Origin: Atopsyche davidsoni
Taxonomy: Eukaryota > Arthropoda > Insecta > Trichoptera > Hydrobiosidae
Reading direction: 5' to 3'
DNA length: 64,000 nucleotides
Assembly: GCA_022113835.1 (NCBI GenBank)
Contig: JAILWY010000016.1
Span: 4,192,501-4,256,500, forward strand
Under the pieces are notes generated by a model, which did no database searches, was not told the DNA's origin, and worked only from the letters and a program-made list of their open reading frames with translations. The first letter of the stretch is position 1. Every line of letters begins with the position of its first letter. This document shows positions 24,747-36,445 of the stretch, piece by piece. A program made the translations under genes and the position numbers.

Positions 24747-26058
24747 CTGAAATTAAATAAATGAAATAGTTTTATCAAATATCAAATATATTTTAATTTG
24801 TAAAGAACAGATGAGGACGAAAAAATATTTCTAATCAAGCTTTTATAAACAATTTATGGATAGTATTTTTTAAGAAGCAAAAAAAACATATTGTTATTAA
24901 TAATACGTAGAATATTTCAACTAAATATATCTCCTTCAAGAAAAATAGTTGTCATTAGAACTGAAATAAATAATTTTTTATGATCTGTGTGGGTTATTGA
25001 CAATTTTTTACAAGTACTATCAAACGAACTATTGTGAAAGATGTGAATAGTTTAAATAAATAGTTTTGTGATCATGAATACCTTTTAAATTTTTTGTTCC
25101 TTTTAAAGACAGTTTGTTGTTGTTTATAAAAAAATACGAATAAGTTGTGTAAACTTACATAAAACATTTAAAGTAATATCAAATCAAAAACTTAATTGTC
25201 AAAAAGCATCTTAACAACAAAACAACATTAGTTTTATCATACGTAATCAATATTTGATTAAAATATTCACTTGCCCAAACCCTTAAAAAATAATTGAAGA
25301 ATAAAACAAATTGGTATGGGGTCCCTAAACGCTCTCAATGTTATGCTTAGTTACAAAAACCTGTAAATCACAACAGTATTGAAAGCTGTACATTATTAAT
25401 AACCTATCCGGGTCTCAGAGGGTCACGAGTAAAGTGATTATTGGCCGGCAGTGGCGCCTGTTGCTAACCCGCGACATGACCCGGGGGACGAGGGCGGGGG
25501 ATGAAGGCTGGGGGCGGGGGATGGAGGCTGGGGGCGGGACTCACCACTAACTGTTTAATTGTTAAAAGCTTCACCGAGTCGCTTACACGCTCAAGAGAAA
25601 TTCGTGGAAACTGCTGCGCTAGTTAGTAGAATCAGTTTGAAACCAACCCAGTATTTAAGACATTATTATTAACTATAGTTTTGAATTTAATACAGTTTGT
25701 GTTTATAATTTCATCGCATTAATGCTGGCCACTAACATTTTATATATATATTAGTCACTCTTTAAATAAAACGTTGAAATATTATCCCATGTAAAAAAAA
25801 ATAACATTTTTCTGCTGAGTCAAAATTCTGTGGCAATTCTTGGAATGTGGCATACTTTCCTTTTTCTTCTTGCTAGCGTATTTGTTTTCTATTAAAATAA
25901 AACCTGCCAGTTATTTTTTATAGCATTGAAAAACTACAAATACTTTTGTTTAAAATGATCCGATGTATTTTAACTTCAATTAATTCTGCGATTTTATTAT
26001 TTTGATGATGCGGATAAAACTCATATATCGTAAGTTTTTACAACTCTTATTCACTTAC
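24747..26058. other. Putative 1.3-kb intron, minus-strand gene, with GC islet at 25400-25550
   Basis: AT-rich apart from the GC islet, which holds a 20-bp tandem repeat annotated separately. No other open segment bounded by splice sites was found in it. Confidence 0.35.
25492..25545 (+). repeat. 20-bp GC-rich tandem repeat, about 2.5 units
   Basis: Unit GGGCGGGGGATGAAGGCTGG, second unit with G for A in GGAGG, followed by a partial unit. Long G-runs make quadruplex formation on the plus strand possible. Confidence 0.85.
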
Positions 26059-26114
26059 CATAAAAACGCTTTTTACGTACTACATGCTTAATAGTTTGTG
26101 GGTCGTGATAAAAT
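26059..26114 (-). CDS. Candidate internal exon, minus strand (unidentified protein)
   Basis: A 56-nt segment lies between the minus-strand acceptor TTTTTGATACAG and the strong donor ATG|GTAAGTGAAT. Only one of three frames is open: (xx)A, then FYHDPQTIKHVVRKKRFY, then one base G. That phase matches the next minus-strand candidate at 24701-24746, giving an Asp codon at the junction. The combined peptide of about 33 residues is rich in Lys, Arg, His and Asp and looks like a conserved intracellular segment. No domain recognised. Confidence 0.45.
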
Positions 26115-29100
26115 CTGTATCAAAAAATACAGTTACGTCATGGAATAATAGATTATTGTATTTCTACGTTTAATTTAGTTCATGCACAAAATCTAGAGTT
26201 TAAATACTTAATAAAATAAAAATACCTTTTGATGTTACTAGTATAAAATTAACGTGTTTTTATTTCTTAAACAAAATTCATTTCAACTCTTCGAAGATAA
26301 TATTAAAAAGTTTTTTTACCATATGAATTTTTTTATCAAATTAATAAACTGCAACTATCTTTTATCAATAAACCACACAAATAATAAACAGATTTATATT
26401 CAAGCAAACGCCAATAACAGGTTAATGTCTTAACCACTTTACTGCAAGATATACTCCAAAGAAACTATCATAAGCATAAGCTGACACACAACGGAGAGTG
26501 ACAGCTTCAAGTAGTATCCGCAATCCTCAATCCTCAATCCTCAGCCAACAGCGAGACTCTTCGCGGGCCAGGATCAAACAGGCCCTCAAAGGGCCCGGAG
26601 CCTGCAGCTTGTCATGTCGGAGCTTCCGGCCCAGCAGCTGTCAACCCTTGCCAGGCCGAAAGCCTCAACCCAAATTGGTATTTCGTTCAGACTTATTCAA
26701 ATATTGACACACTGAGGAATGAAACCGTCTCGGCTGAGTTTTATTGTCAATTATTTAAGATGAGAATTTTTGTGATGTAAAGATTTTTGAACATCGCATT
26801 TTGTTGAGTTTGACATCTAGTTTGTGAGATTTAATCATATTCGTATAATCAATGCAAGTTAATATTTGGGTAAAATATAATCATTACATTATTATTAATT
26901 AAGAATGTATAAATATAAACACCTTTTTTGAACCGCAAGCTACTTTAAAAAAAAATGCATATAAATAAATTAGAAAATGTATTGTGCGGATGAAATTTAA
27001 AAAAATAGCTTTATTATTATGGTACTTCGACAAGCAAGTCTCTGAAAAAAATTGAATTAGAAAAAAAAAGCTATCAACGAAACAATCTGTTTTAACTTCA
27101 AACCGTCAAATCAAATCTTCAAGTCGCTCAAAGATTGGAAATTTTTTGTTTAATTTCAATGTATAAAATATAAAACCTAGTAAAAAAATATATATATACA
27201 TATATATAGTTTCAATACCTAACCAACTAATTTTGCTTCCAATTTATGTAGTTTAAATTGTATAAGAATTTATTGAAGACTTATAATTTTATTAGTACGA
27301 TATTACATTTGTTGGCTATTTTCAATTCACATCAAAACAACAAATTTATTCTACAATTATAATTCTTTAAAAACAAAAATATATGTGTTGGCTCACTGTT
27401 TTAAATTGTTGAGTTGAAATAAACTGTAAAAATAATCTAATCAAATTAAAAAAAAAACAATTCTGTTTAATGAGTGTATACTCAAGTGCCCTGTGTCTTA
27501 ATTTCACATTTGTAAAGCTTATAACCACCGCAATTATAAATTACAATTTACCTCCGGCGTATTACCGAAAACACCATAGCTTATAATTTTAAAATTCTCC
27601 ACGCCATATTTGCTTTAAAATTTATATTTTAAAATATCTCCTCTTAATTGCGAAAGCTTTAATAAATTATCCATTTAAAAAAGGATTGCTCCCCTCCTCG
27701 GCCGCGCGGAGAAAGAAGCGGTAAACTTAATTTATGTAATGACTAAATTTCTTTAACTCCAGTTGGGGCATACAACTTTTTATTTGGTTAAGACCAACAG
27801 CATAACAAATGGTTATTTAACTTTCTTACGTTTTAAACCTCCGCAAATTATTTGAGTTGTTAATAAAGAAAGCTTGATGACATTTTTGGATAATAGTATT
27901 TTTCTCTAAATAAAAAATAATTTTAAACAATATTAGTAACACGTTATAAATCATTTTGTTTAAATTATATAAAATCTAATATGAAAGATAACACGCTAAC
28001 TAACAACAACAAAAAAGGTGTTATGAAAATATTTTGAATATTCTTTATGTCAATAATATTTGATCAATTATGCCTAAAACAAACAAATACTTTTTATGTA
28101 AAACTAATCATTAATGATAATCCTAAAAGATTTAATTTTTTTTAAATAAAGTATACCTGATTTTCTGTTAGAATAAAGGCAGGTTGTAATGCAATTATAG
28201 CTCAACTTTTTAGAATGCTACTTTTATAAACTCTGTATTGCATTATACAGTTGACAATCAAAATAATGTTTATAACAATACGAGTAATCTTATTATGTAT
28301 CCTTTTGTCCTTTTTCAGATATGTGGTCAACGGTTTCGGCAAGTAAGCGGACTGCAGTTTTGGAACCAGCGGCGCCTCAAGCACTTTACTGAATTCAGGT
28401 TTTGTTTCAGGTTTTAAGAAAAAAAACGCCGCGAGAGTATTTCACTTGTCCCGTAATTTGTCTCGCAAATGCAGCAACTCGCCGCAAGTGCCCCGGAATC
28501 ACAGCTAGATTTTAATTAAGATTATCCCTTACTGAGTGTTTGTCGGGCGCCAGGGTGAGCAGCCCTTATCGGGGCCTGCACCTTGCTGCTGCTGAGATGA
28601 ATTGTTTTGACAAGCAGCCAGGTGCTCCTCGGAGACAGTAAATATTCCGAGTCATGTTGAATCAACAGTTTAGTATTTATTTAGTATATATAATTTTCCA
28701 CCGTGTCTAACAAAGAAGGAAGAAGTTTTGTGTTAAGATTACAACCGATTGCTATCTTAAAACTGAGTCGGACTATTCGCATACGTACACGATATAAGTT
28801 TCAATGGGTTACAGGAGTTCCACAAAAAAAGTTATTTATAGAATTATTTTTAAACTCATTTTCATAATTACATATATTATATGATAATACACATTGATTT
28901 TATCAAAATTAACTACCTAAAAATTTAAATGAAATTGGGAAATAAATAACATCTGTGTAGTATTTTGTAAAATATTTATACTGTGTATATTATAAATATT
29001 TATACATCAATTTATACTTACACTTCAAAATGTAATGTTTGACCTGTCTCAATATTTTAAACGTAATATTTATTTTAAAAAACCGTTAAAGAAGCGATTA

Positions 29101-31249
29101 CATGAAGAAACATTAATATTAGTTTATTTTTTTTTAAAATAAAAATCCGGACCAAAATTCTGTTATATTTTAATTTATATTGTTGAAGCACTTTACCACA
29201 ATATTTATTTGAGATTTCCTGGTTGATGTTTCATTTGAATACATTTATTTCATATTTTTAAATGAGTTTCTTGTGTCAGTATGAAATAACTTATTTTTTA
29301 TTGCATTAGAGGCTTGATATTTTGTTAAGATTATATACCATAAGTGTACGCTTCATTATTAAATATCTTAACGAATCACACCTTTCATTGCCAGAGCAGT
29401 AAAAAGTCACGGCAATCCCGCAATAAGACATACAAATATATTCTCATTTCAGAAGGATACGCATGGAATCTTTTTAATAATCCAGGTGTACAGCGATTCA
29501 ATTAAATACCAATAAATAAATTAGACGGGACAAAAAAGCAGGGACGGGGGCACATAAACGGAATAAACATCTAATAAAAGAAATGCTTAAACACGCGGAC
29601 AGAGATAAAGGTAAAACGACAATTTGCGACCAACAGGGGAGGGCTCGGTACTCGTAGGCCCCGGGACCTAAATCTCAATTAACTTTAAGTAAGACAGGGC
29701 CGGCTGGGGGGTCGCCTGCTCCCACGAACGCCACTGGCTTATGTTACAGCCGCAAACAAAGTGGAGTTTTTTTAGACTATGCCAGTGTACTATTTACGTA
29801 TTAAAGTTCTTCTTTTTGATTGATTTTAATTAACTTTAAATTTAAAAAAAATTGTTAAAACTTGTAGCAAAATTTATATGCAAATAAATATGTATTAATT
29901 TATTATAATTGATCTGACTACAACTAAAAATTCAATCTTGCTATCATACCCACGAAACGATCTTATAAATAATTACTTAGATAATAGCATACCACATATT
30001 ATTAAATTAAATTATTGTAATTTTAAAAAATATATTACTCCCCCTAGATTCGCTTTTGGAAACACAAAGCAACAAGGAATTCCGATTCCTTTGCCACAAA
30101 GTGGATAAAAAATATAAATAAACAAAGTAAAAATTGGATGTTACATATATGACAACCTCATAATTAATATACTTCTTCATGGAGGAAATTAGGCAAGTAT
30201 ATTTATAATCTATTTTTTGGGCTTCACTTACAGAAATCATTCGTCTAGAAAAAGAGCTGTATTGTCAATTTTACTACAAAGTTTTCCTATGTAACAATTT
30301 ATTAATTCCGTATTCATCCATTATTTTTCTTTAATTTTCCCTAAAATACTTTCGCTCATTATTTTTTTGGGAAATCAAAAGGATTCCCGGATAATTAAAA
30401 ATTACGCGGATTAACTGTGACTCAATTTAAATGAGTGCAAACAGAATGAGATCCCGGAGGTTCCGCCGGAGGGGGATCGGGGCAGGGGCCAAGGGCCGGG
30501 GGAGGCAGCGTCTTAGTACTCCCCGGGGCCAGTTCCGGGATCACGTGACGGGGACCAATAAAAACTCTTCCAGCTCATCCAGTTTGCCTAATTAAATATT
30601 TAATACTGCAGAAGCACGCCAAACTCGATTTTTGTGTCGTCGCCTAAATACGAGGTAGTAAAATTACCTTGACCTTTTAAAGTTATCACGATGAAGACAT
30701 CTCTGAAACACTCGGTATAAACAATCAAACAAAATAAAAATACTGTTTCGGAATTCAACCCTCTCTATGTTTTCTGTGCTAAAATTATTTTCATTGTTGG
30801 AGCAAGTCTAAAAATATATATAACTGGAAAAACAATATTGACAGCGACACCGCAAGATCAATTTATCGTTGCGGTAATTTCGTAAAATATGCTTTGTATC
30901 ATTCTGTTACGTATCAGACTATCTTTTTTATGTTAAATATTATCCATAAACCATTTAATCCTATTTGGATCATAATTATACTTTTTAAAATAATTTACAT
31001 GGTTCACACGTGAAACGCCAAAAAATCTCGATTTTTTTTACCTTACAGTTCAATTCATCTGTGCAATATATATTTAATATCTTAAAAAAACATTTTTTTT
31101 AAATAAATTTAACAACTAATAAATGTCATTACAATTCCTAGTTTACAAAAAAAAAAATCACCCTTATCATTTTTGGCTTGTTTTTATTATATTCGTTATA
31201 TTGTTATAATTCTGAAAATTTGCCTCTAAATTAATTATTTCATTTGCAG
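26115..31249. other. AT-rich DNA with GC islets
   Basis: GC islets at about 26560-26680 (includes a three-fold CAATCCT repeat just upstream at 26520), 27690-27720, 28430-28630, 29640-29740 and 30450-30560. No reliable gene; weak splice-bounded segments at 28320 and 29452 are listed under rejected items. Confidence 0.35.
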
Positions 31250-31336
31250 TCACAGGTTGACCAACAGAAAAAAATCAGTCGACCTCCAGACGGCACAATG
31301 TCGCACCGTGGAATTGTCCAATCTAGTAAACTCGTT
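31250..31336 (+). CDS. Candidate internal exon, plus strand (unidentified protein)
   Basis: An 87-nt segment lies between the acceptor TTATTTCATTTGCAG and the donor GTT|GTAAGGG. It is open in phase 0 at both ends: SQVDQQKKISRPPDGT then MSHRGIVQSSKLV. The open frame continues past the donor for another 70 codons in a GC-rich islet, where composition changes to Pro/Ala/Gly-rich, consistent with the coding part ending at the donor. Phase 0 output is compatible with the 55871-55947 exon, 24.5 kb downstream, but a link is unproven. Confidence 0.35.
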
Positions 31337-32725
31337 GTAAGGGACGTCTTCAGAGGCATTACCTCTCCCGCAGGCTGTCCCGCCCCTCCCCGGGGGACTC
31401 TTCCTTGCAAATCGCCCCGCGCGCCCCAACTACCCTGGCGGGATTTGTACTTAAGTAATGAACCACTTACAGCCGCAAGTTACACACCCTGTATAGCCGT
31501 GTCTTGCGGTGGACCATTTTACCCCGGCTGTCTCTATTCGAGATCTACATATGTATATTAAATACTCCAACGTATCAGAGATGTGTAAGAATATGCGCGT
31601 TTGTAAAACGTGAACAAAAATAATTCGTTTAAATACATACAAAACTCTTAGTATTCATATTTGTTTTTACTATGTTACTATTATAATCATGAATGTTAAT
31701 GATAACAATAAAATATTCACTTGCAATGAAGTACAACTAGTTTAACGTTAAGCTTAATTAAGTTTGAGTAATAATATGTTATCTGAATATTTATTTTATT
31801 TAGGATATATTATCAGTATTTTCACTGACTTCGTTCTCTCATCTCATCACTATTCAAGGGGCACAAATATTTTACAGTAAAATCGAGCAAGTCCTGACTC
31901 GTCCACCTAATTCAATCCACTTTCTTGTATTAAGTACAGAATGAGTCGAATAGTCGAAAGAGACCGTGAATCGGGAGTCGGAGCTGCGAATGAGAGTTGA
32001 GAATCATGAATCTGATTCGATTAGCAGAGGCTGTAAACTAAATAACAACGTAACTCGCTGCTAATGGAACGGTAAAGTTATTTTGCTTCAGCGCTGAAAT
32101 CTCATGCCGCTAACTGCCTCGCGGTTTCTCTGTTAATATTTTAACGTGATTTTGTAAAACATGCTGTCGCTTAAAATAACCCTTTATTCGTACATTTTCT
32201 AGGGTTAAATTAATTAATTATATAAACGAAAACGTAGTTGTAACTGGATTAATTTATTATTTGCCGACACGGTTGTTTAAATATCAATAAAACAGCTCAA
32301 TAATTTTCTCAGTGTACAATTACGATCTATTACAAAATCACTCACTTTTGTTGGGGATTTGCAGATTTGTACACGATGACTATGTTAGTAAAAAAAATTC
32401 AATTCCTATAAATTAATGCAATAAATAAATTGATCAATCATATTGTCTGTAAATGTATGAGAGAAACTTTACCTAAAGTTTGTCTATCGATACAAAATAT
32501 TAGTTAATTTCATAGCGATTCATAAAAAGTATCGCTTAAAATAGGTAAACAGTTTTTTTTTGTGGTTAAAAATCACAAATCACAATATTAAAAAATCGTT
32601 ATTATTCTAATAAATTATATATTTCCTAATTAAACGCATACTATTTTGGGATATCCATAGTCATAATACTAATAAATCCTTAAAATTACTAAAATGTGGT
32701 TAGTACATAATCGAAAATAACTCAC
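31337..32725. other. AT-rich DNA after a GC islet at 31340-31520
   Basis: The islet contains CCCGCCCCTCCCCGGGGGAC. A second, moderately GC-rich stretch runs 31890-32150. No supported gene. Confidence 0.35.
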
Positions 32726-32773
32726 CGTTATATTTGATTCAGTATCAGCGCATAATATGTTGTATGGTGCTTT
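32726..32773 (-). CDS. Candidate second exon, minus strand
   Basis: On the minus strand a T-rich tract leads to two possible acceptors five bases apart (CAG then ATTAG). Using the second gives 48 nt, KAPYNILCADTESNIT, phase 0 in and out, ending at the donor ACG|GTGAGTT. Using the first gives a different frame that hits TAA just before the donor. The intron to the preceding candidate exon is 70 bp, a usual short insect intron length. Family not recognised. Confidence 0.35.
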
Positions 32774-32843
32774 CTAATCTGAAAAAAAAAGTAATTATTA
32801 GTAAAATGCAGTAATTAATTAAAAAAATGGCTATTCGTCTTAC

Positions 32844-32906
32844 CGTTGGCACTAATGGGTTAGATTCCCGTCTAATAACTTCGTTATGTAAGCTGGTGCA
32901 ACACAT
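32844..32906 (-). CDS. Candidate start exon, minus strand
   Basis: An ATG (32906-32904) opens 21 codons, MCCTSLHNEVIRRE...PLVPT, that end at the donor ACG|GTAAGAC. A stop (TGA) lies in frame 15 bases upstream, so this would be the initiator. The plus-strand complement contains GGGTTAGATTCCCG, which resembles a tRNA T-arm, so the region could instead be a decayed tRNA-derived SINE. Confidence 0.3.
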
Positions 32907-33982
32907 TGCAGCCTCGCTTCATTTGCCGCTCACAGAACCCGAATAACGTACTCGGAAACAATAGCCAAGCAACTTTTAAACAACAACCCTCTTTAATTTA
33001 TAAATCGATCATTCTGCACAAAACCAAATATTTTTTTAAATAGTAACTCAAATATTTTTTTGGAATTTCACGACATCCAAATCCAGAAAACAGTCACTAA
33101 CTTTTTATAGGAAGTTGAGTAGACGTTGTAGTAGTGATCAACTAAGGTCTTAAGAACATACGCCATATACTTCAACACGATCAATATTCACTTCATCGTA
33201 TAATTACAAACGCAGTAGTAGGGGAACTAAAAACATAGTCAACGGCCACAACTCTCCGACTGAGAAATGAACATCTCATCGTGTAATTAATTTATTAAAT
33301 ATGCAAGTGCTTTCCTTTTGTAAACACCATCAAACGAATAAAACAGAATATGCGGCATTTGTATTATCAAAGCGACCAGTATTTTGAATGAAGCATCCGT
33401 AATAACAATTTAAAAAAATTCTTTTAAAAAATCCCTTTACCGAAAGACAAAAGAGATACAAACAGAAAAAAAGTCCTTAACCTAATTCAGACATGCTTTC
33501 AAACGTAATAATTTTTCAAGAATATTAAATTCAGCTTCACCGTAAAACAAGTAATATTTTTATTCAGCTGCAGTGGAGCTACGTAAGCCCGGCTTTCTGT
33601 GGATTGTCGGTGGAAACAATTCAACGGAATTAAAAAAATAGAGAAAAACACACGTAAGAGCCTTTGAGAAGACGCGGCCGCTGCCCCGGGGCGGGAGGGT
33701 CGTGGAAATGAGAAGGAAAGATGCAGGATCGCGGGCCCCGGCAGGGACGAGGAGGAGCTTATGCGGTGAAAAGTTCCCTCAGCTGATGAGGTGGTGGAAT
33801 TCAACCGCACGCCTGGTTTAAAGTCAATTTCAAATCAGGCACAATTTAAATCTCTTTTGCAATAATGGCTTGTTCATGTTCACAACATTTTGTTTAAGAG
33901 TTCTTAAACTCAATATAAAATATAATTTTATTAAAAAAAAAAAAATTTTTTTGACAAGTAAAATAATGTTAATTTAAAAAAA
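32907..33982. other. AT-rich DNA with a GC islet at 33570-33800
   Basis: The islet includes GCGGCCGCTGCCCCGGGGCG and is open on the minus strand for about 100 codons (33499-33810). That translation is Ser/Pro/Arg-rich low complexity in its first half. Not called as a gene. Confidence 0.35.
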
Positions 33983-34199
33983 TGGTACTTGTTTTTTATC
34001 CGACCACCAAAAAACTTGTACCTAACCTTTTTTTTAACCTAACCTAACCTAACCTAACCCAACGAATCGAGCGGTCATGGAAATCTGCAATGAACGAAAT
34101 AAACGCCACAACGGGACTCATCGTCATATGATAGATTTTTATCTCTGCGAGTACATGTACATTAAAAAAATTTGGTGGTCGGATAAAAAACAAGTACCA
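33983..34199. mobile_element. 217-bp terminal-inverted-repeat element (MITE) carrying telomere-type repeats
   Basis: Perfect 29-bp terminal inverted repeats: 33983-34011 (starting TGGTACTTGTTTTTTATCC) and 34171-34199. The interior has the TTAGG-type array and no coding capacity. Both outer flanks are A-runs, so a target duplication cannot be read clearly. Perfect arms suggest recent movement by a transposase supplied in trans; the superfamily cannot be named. Confidence 0.85.
34036..34060 (-). repeat. Interstitial telomere-type array (TTAGG)n
   Basis: Four AACCT units and a final AACCC on the plus strand, which are TTAGG units on the minus strand, the ancestral insect telomere repeat. A further CCTAACC lies 15 bp to the left, separated by a T-run. 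The array lies entirely inside the inverted-repeat element. Confidence 0.9.
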
Positions 34200-34447
34200 A
34201 AAAAATAAACTTAAAATTAAGATTCTAATAAAATATATAATTTACGTGATTCATAGTCAGGGATTGAAATTCGTATTAGTTTATCACTACCATGACCATG
34301 AAAATTACGTGCATTTTATTTCGTTAAAGTTTGCTCATTTTATTTAATAGAATCTTATCAAATATATTTATTTTTTCACGTACGATTTTATTCTATTGTA
34401 TGATTTATGTATTCCCTATTAAAAATATAATAAGACACATATTTGTG
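34200..34447. other. AT-rich DNA
   Basis: No feature recognised; it separates the telomere-repeat MITE from a family B remnant. Confidence 0.3.
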
Positions 34448-34515
34448 TATAATGATAAAAGCTTTATCATTATAATAATGGATCTTCACATATCAAATGC
34501 CTTGTCCCTCAACAA
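34448..34515 (+). repeat. Family B remnant, copy B4 (collapsed palindrome plus ATG extension)
   Basis: TATAATGATAAAAGCTTTAT... is the outer part of both inverted arms joined with the inner arms and the ribozyme deleted. It is followed by the extension ATGGATCTTCAC, read as MDLHISNALSLNN, then the right edge. The extension is the reverse complement of the left ends of the 0.8-kb and 53.9-kb copies. Confidence 0.7.
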
Positions 34516-36160
34516 CATAATTTTTTAAATCGTCATAATTATAATTAAATATTATAATTAAATGGATTACATTTTAATACACATCCTTAGCTTTAATCTA
34601 AATTCTTTTCATAACGAATCTAGATCTACATCGCTCGATTTTCAATAATTTTTGTAGCAACTAGAAATACGTATCCAAAAAAAAACGCAATAAAAGACCC
34701 ATTATTAAAATAATACATAGAATTTATAAAAAGTTAAATTCATTAATTGCTCATTTCCCTGTTTAAAAGGAAAATACTGAATTTAATTTTTTTTATTTAA
34801 ATATTGTAACAAATTTTCATCCTCTAATTTTTAGAAAATATATTTGTGGTCGTTGTATTGCATTGGAGTTATACCAATTGTTGATTATAATAATGTGAAT
34901 CTACTAAAATACGAGCTATAAATTAGAAAAACCTGGTTTGGGTTTAAAAAAAAAATTGGGAAAAAATTTTCTTTTACCGATAGTTTATACAAACATTGGA
35001 TTGAATAAAAGATGTTAGAAAAATATTGTACAAAGTTTGAGTTTTATCTTGGCAAAACCTAGGGATTTTAAATATCCATTTAGTATATAAGATTTATAAT
35101 CTACGAAGCACAATAATAACAGACGACAATACCTCGTAAAATACATTTTTCGCTTGAGTCTCCCGGGCGGGGAGAGGTGTTCCCGGAGGTCTCAGCGGGC
35201 CCACTGTGATTTTTGTCGGTTGCCAAGCGCCGCCCCCGTCCGCCCTTCTGCTCTGTTATTTCGCACCCCCCAGCGCTCTTAGCGGGTAGAATAACACGAA
35301 GAAGTCTTACACGGCCTAATATGATGAAACGGGGGGGGCTGTGCGAGACGACACCACCCCCGCTCTGAGGAGCGCCCGCTATTCTCGACTTTGCTTTCGT
35401 TTACTTAGGACTGCCAATTGGAACGGATACTTTTTACTCTGCATAAATTAACAATGATATTACTGTTCATTTAATGTCCGTAAATATATCTGAGAACTTG
35501 CCGAATTGTTATTAATATATATATATATATATAAAACACAAACTCAAAAACCGGTGGTTACTTGGCCGCTATAGGCTTTAGAACCATCCAACCGATGTGC
35601 CCCAAACTGGTTTCATTTGAAAGCCAATAATACTGAGGTCATTTAAGACTACGTAAATTTATCAAATTCGGTTTATTTAATTAAATAGATTTTCGACATT
35701 TCCCATACAAAAGTTTCAACATTTTGCGGTAGCGAATACTTTTCAAAATAGGGACAGTAACATTTTCGCGTATATGCAGGCTGCCAACAAAAAAACACTG
35801 TTCTTGATGTTTGTTAAGATTAGTATGACGTTGCCGTTGTATAATGCAGGCTGCCACAACAACAACAAAAAAAACAACACAGATCTGTCATTCATTTGCG
35901 ACTCTTTATCACATTTACGTGCAATCCTGCTTGGTCGGAAATCAAAGATTTGCTATCGCCTGGTCAATCATCGCATCACAGACATGATCTGACAGCTAGA
36001 GTTTTCAAACAAAATAAGAAACTAAAATCCGCTAGTATTAAATAAAAAGGTTACTCATATTTTTGTCATCAAAAAAAACCCACATTGATGACGTCCTCTT
36101 AAATTTAAGTGCGTCTTCTCTAAATACGTAGATTACCATGGCAAACAGTGAATTTTTATT
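34516..36160. other. AT-rich DNA with GC islet at 35150-35400 and a repeat-like segment at 35535-35900
   Basis: After the (AT)n tract, 35535-35900 has uniform, balanced composition unlike its surroundings, and TGCAGGCTGCCA occurs twice (about 35775 and 35845) near CAACAACAACAAAA. It may be an unrecognised transposable element. The GC islet includes a G9 run at about 35330. No supported gene. Confidence 0.35.
35515..35533 (+). repeat. (AT)n microsatellite
   Basis: About nine AT dinucleotides at the left border of the repeat-like segment. Confidence 0.95.
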
Positions 36161-36167
36161 TATTTAG

Positions 36168-36445
36168 GGATATTAAAAAATTCCGCAAACATGTTCGCAT
36201 TAGAAATGTTCCGCCTCTCGAATGATAGCCCCCGCCCTCAACTGAAGAGTCATCGTCGCCAGCGCAAATGCAAAAAGTGCCCAACTCCTGCATCGAGAGG
36301 AAAGGGACTCCTAAGACCTGGCCCTCCGTCGCAGTCACGTCCGCGGCCGCCCTCGGGGGTTGTCCCTTCGGATAGTCGGGGTGGGCGATATAGTGGAGGA
36401 CTGTTTATTGCGAAGCCTTCGAATGACATCTCCATGCGGAAGTGT
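36168..36445 (+). CDS. Weak candidate exon in a GC islet, plus strand
   Basis: A 278-nt stretch lies between the acceptor TTTTTATTTATTTAG and the donor AAGT|GTAAGTGAC and is open throughout in one frame. It includes SHRRQRKCKKCPTPASRGKG and a later Gly/Arg/Pro-rich part. The segment lies in a GC islet, where stop codons are rare, and the opposite strand is open too, so chance is likely. No domain recognised. Confidence 0.2.

Noticed and set aside
28320..28343. Possible 24-nt exon between TTTTTCAG and GTAAGC
   Set aside because: Too short to judge, two frames open, no partner exon in phase.
29452..29484. Possible 33-nt exon after CTCATTTCAG
   Set aside because: The donor (GTGTAC) is weak and the segment is too short for a frame test.
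32853..32870. tRNA T-arm-like GGGTTAGATTCCCG, plus strand
   Set aside because: No acceptor stem or A-box in position; recorded only as a caution for the exon call there.
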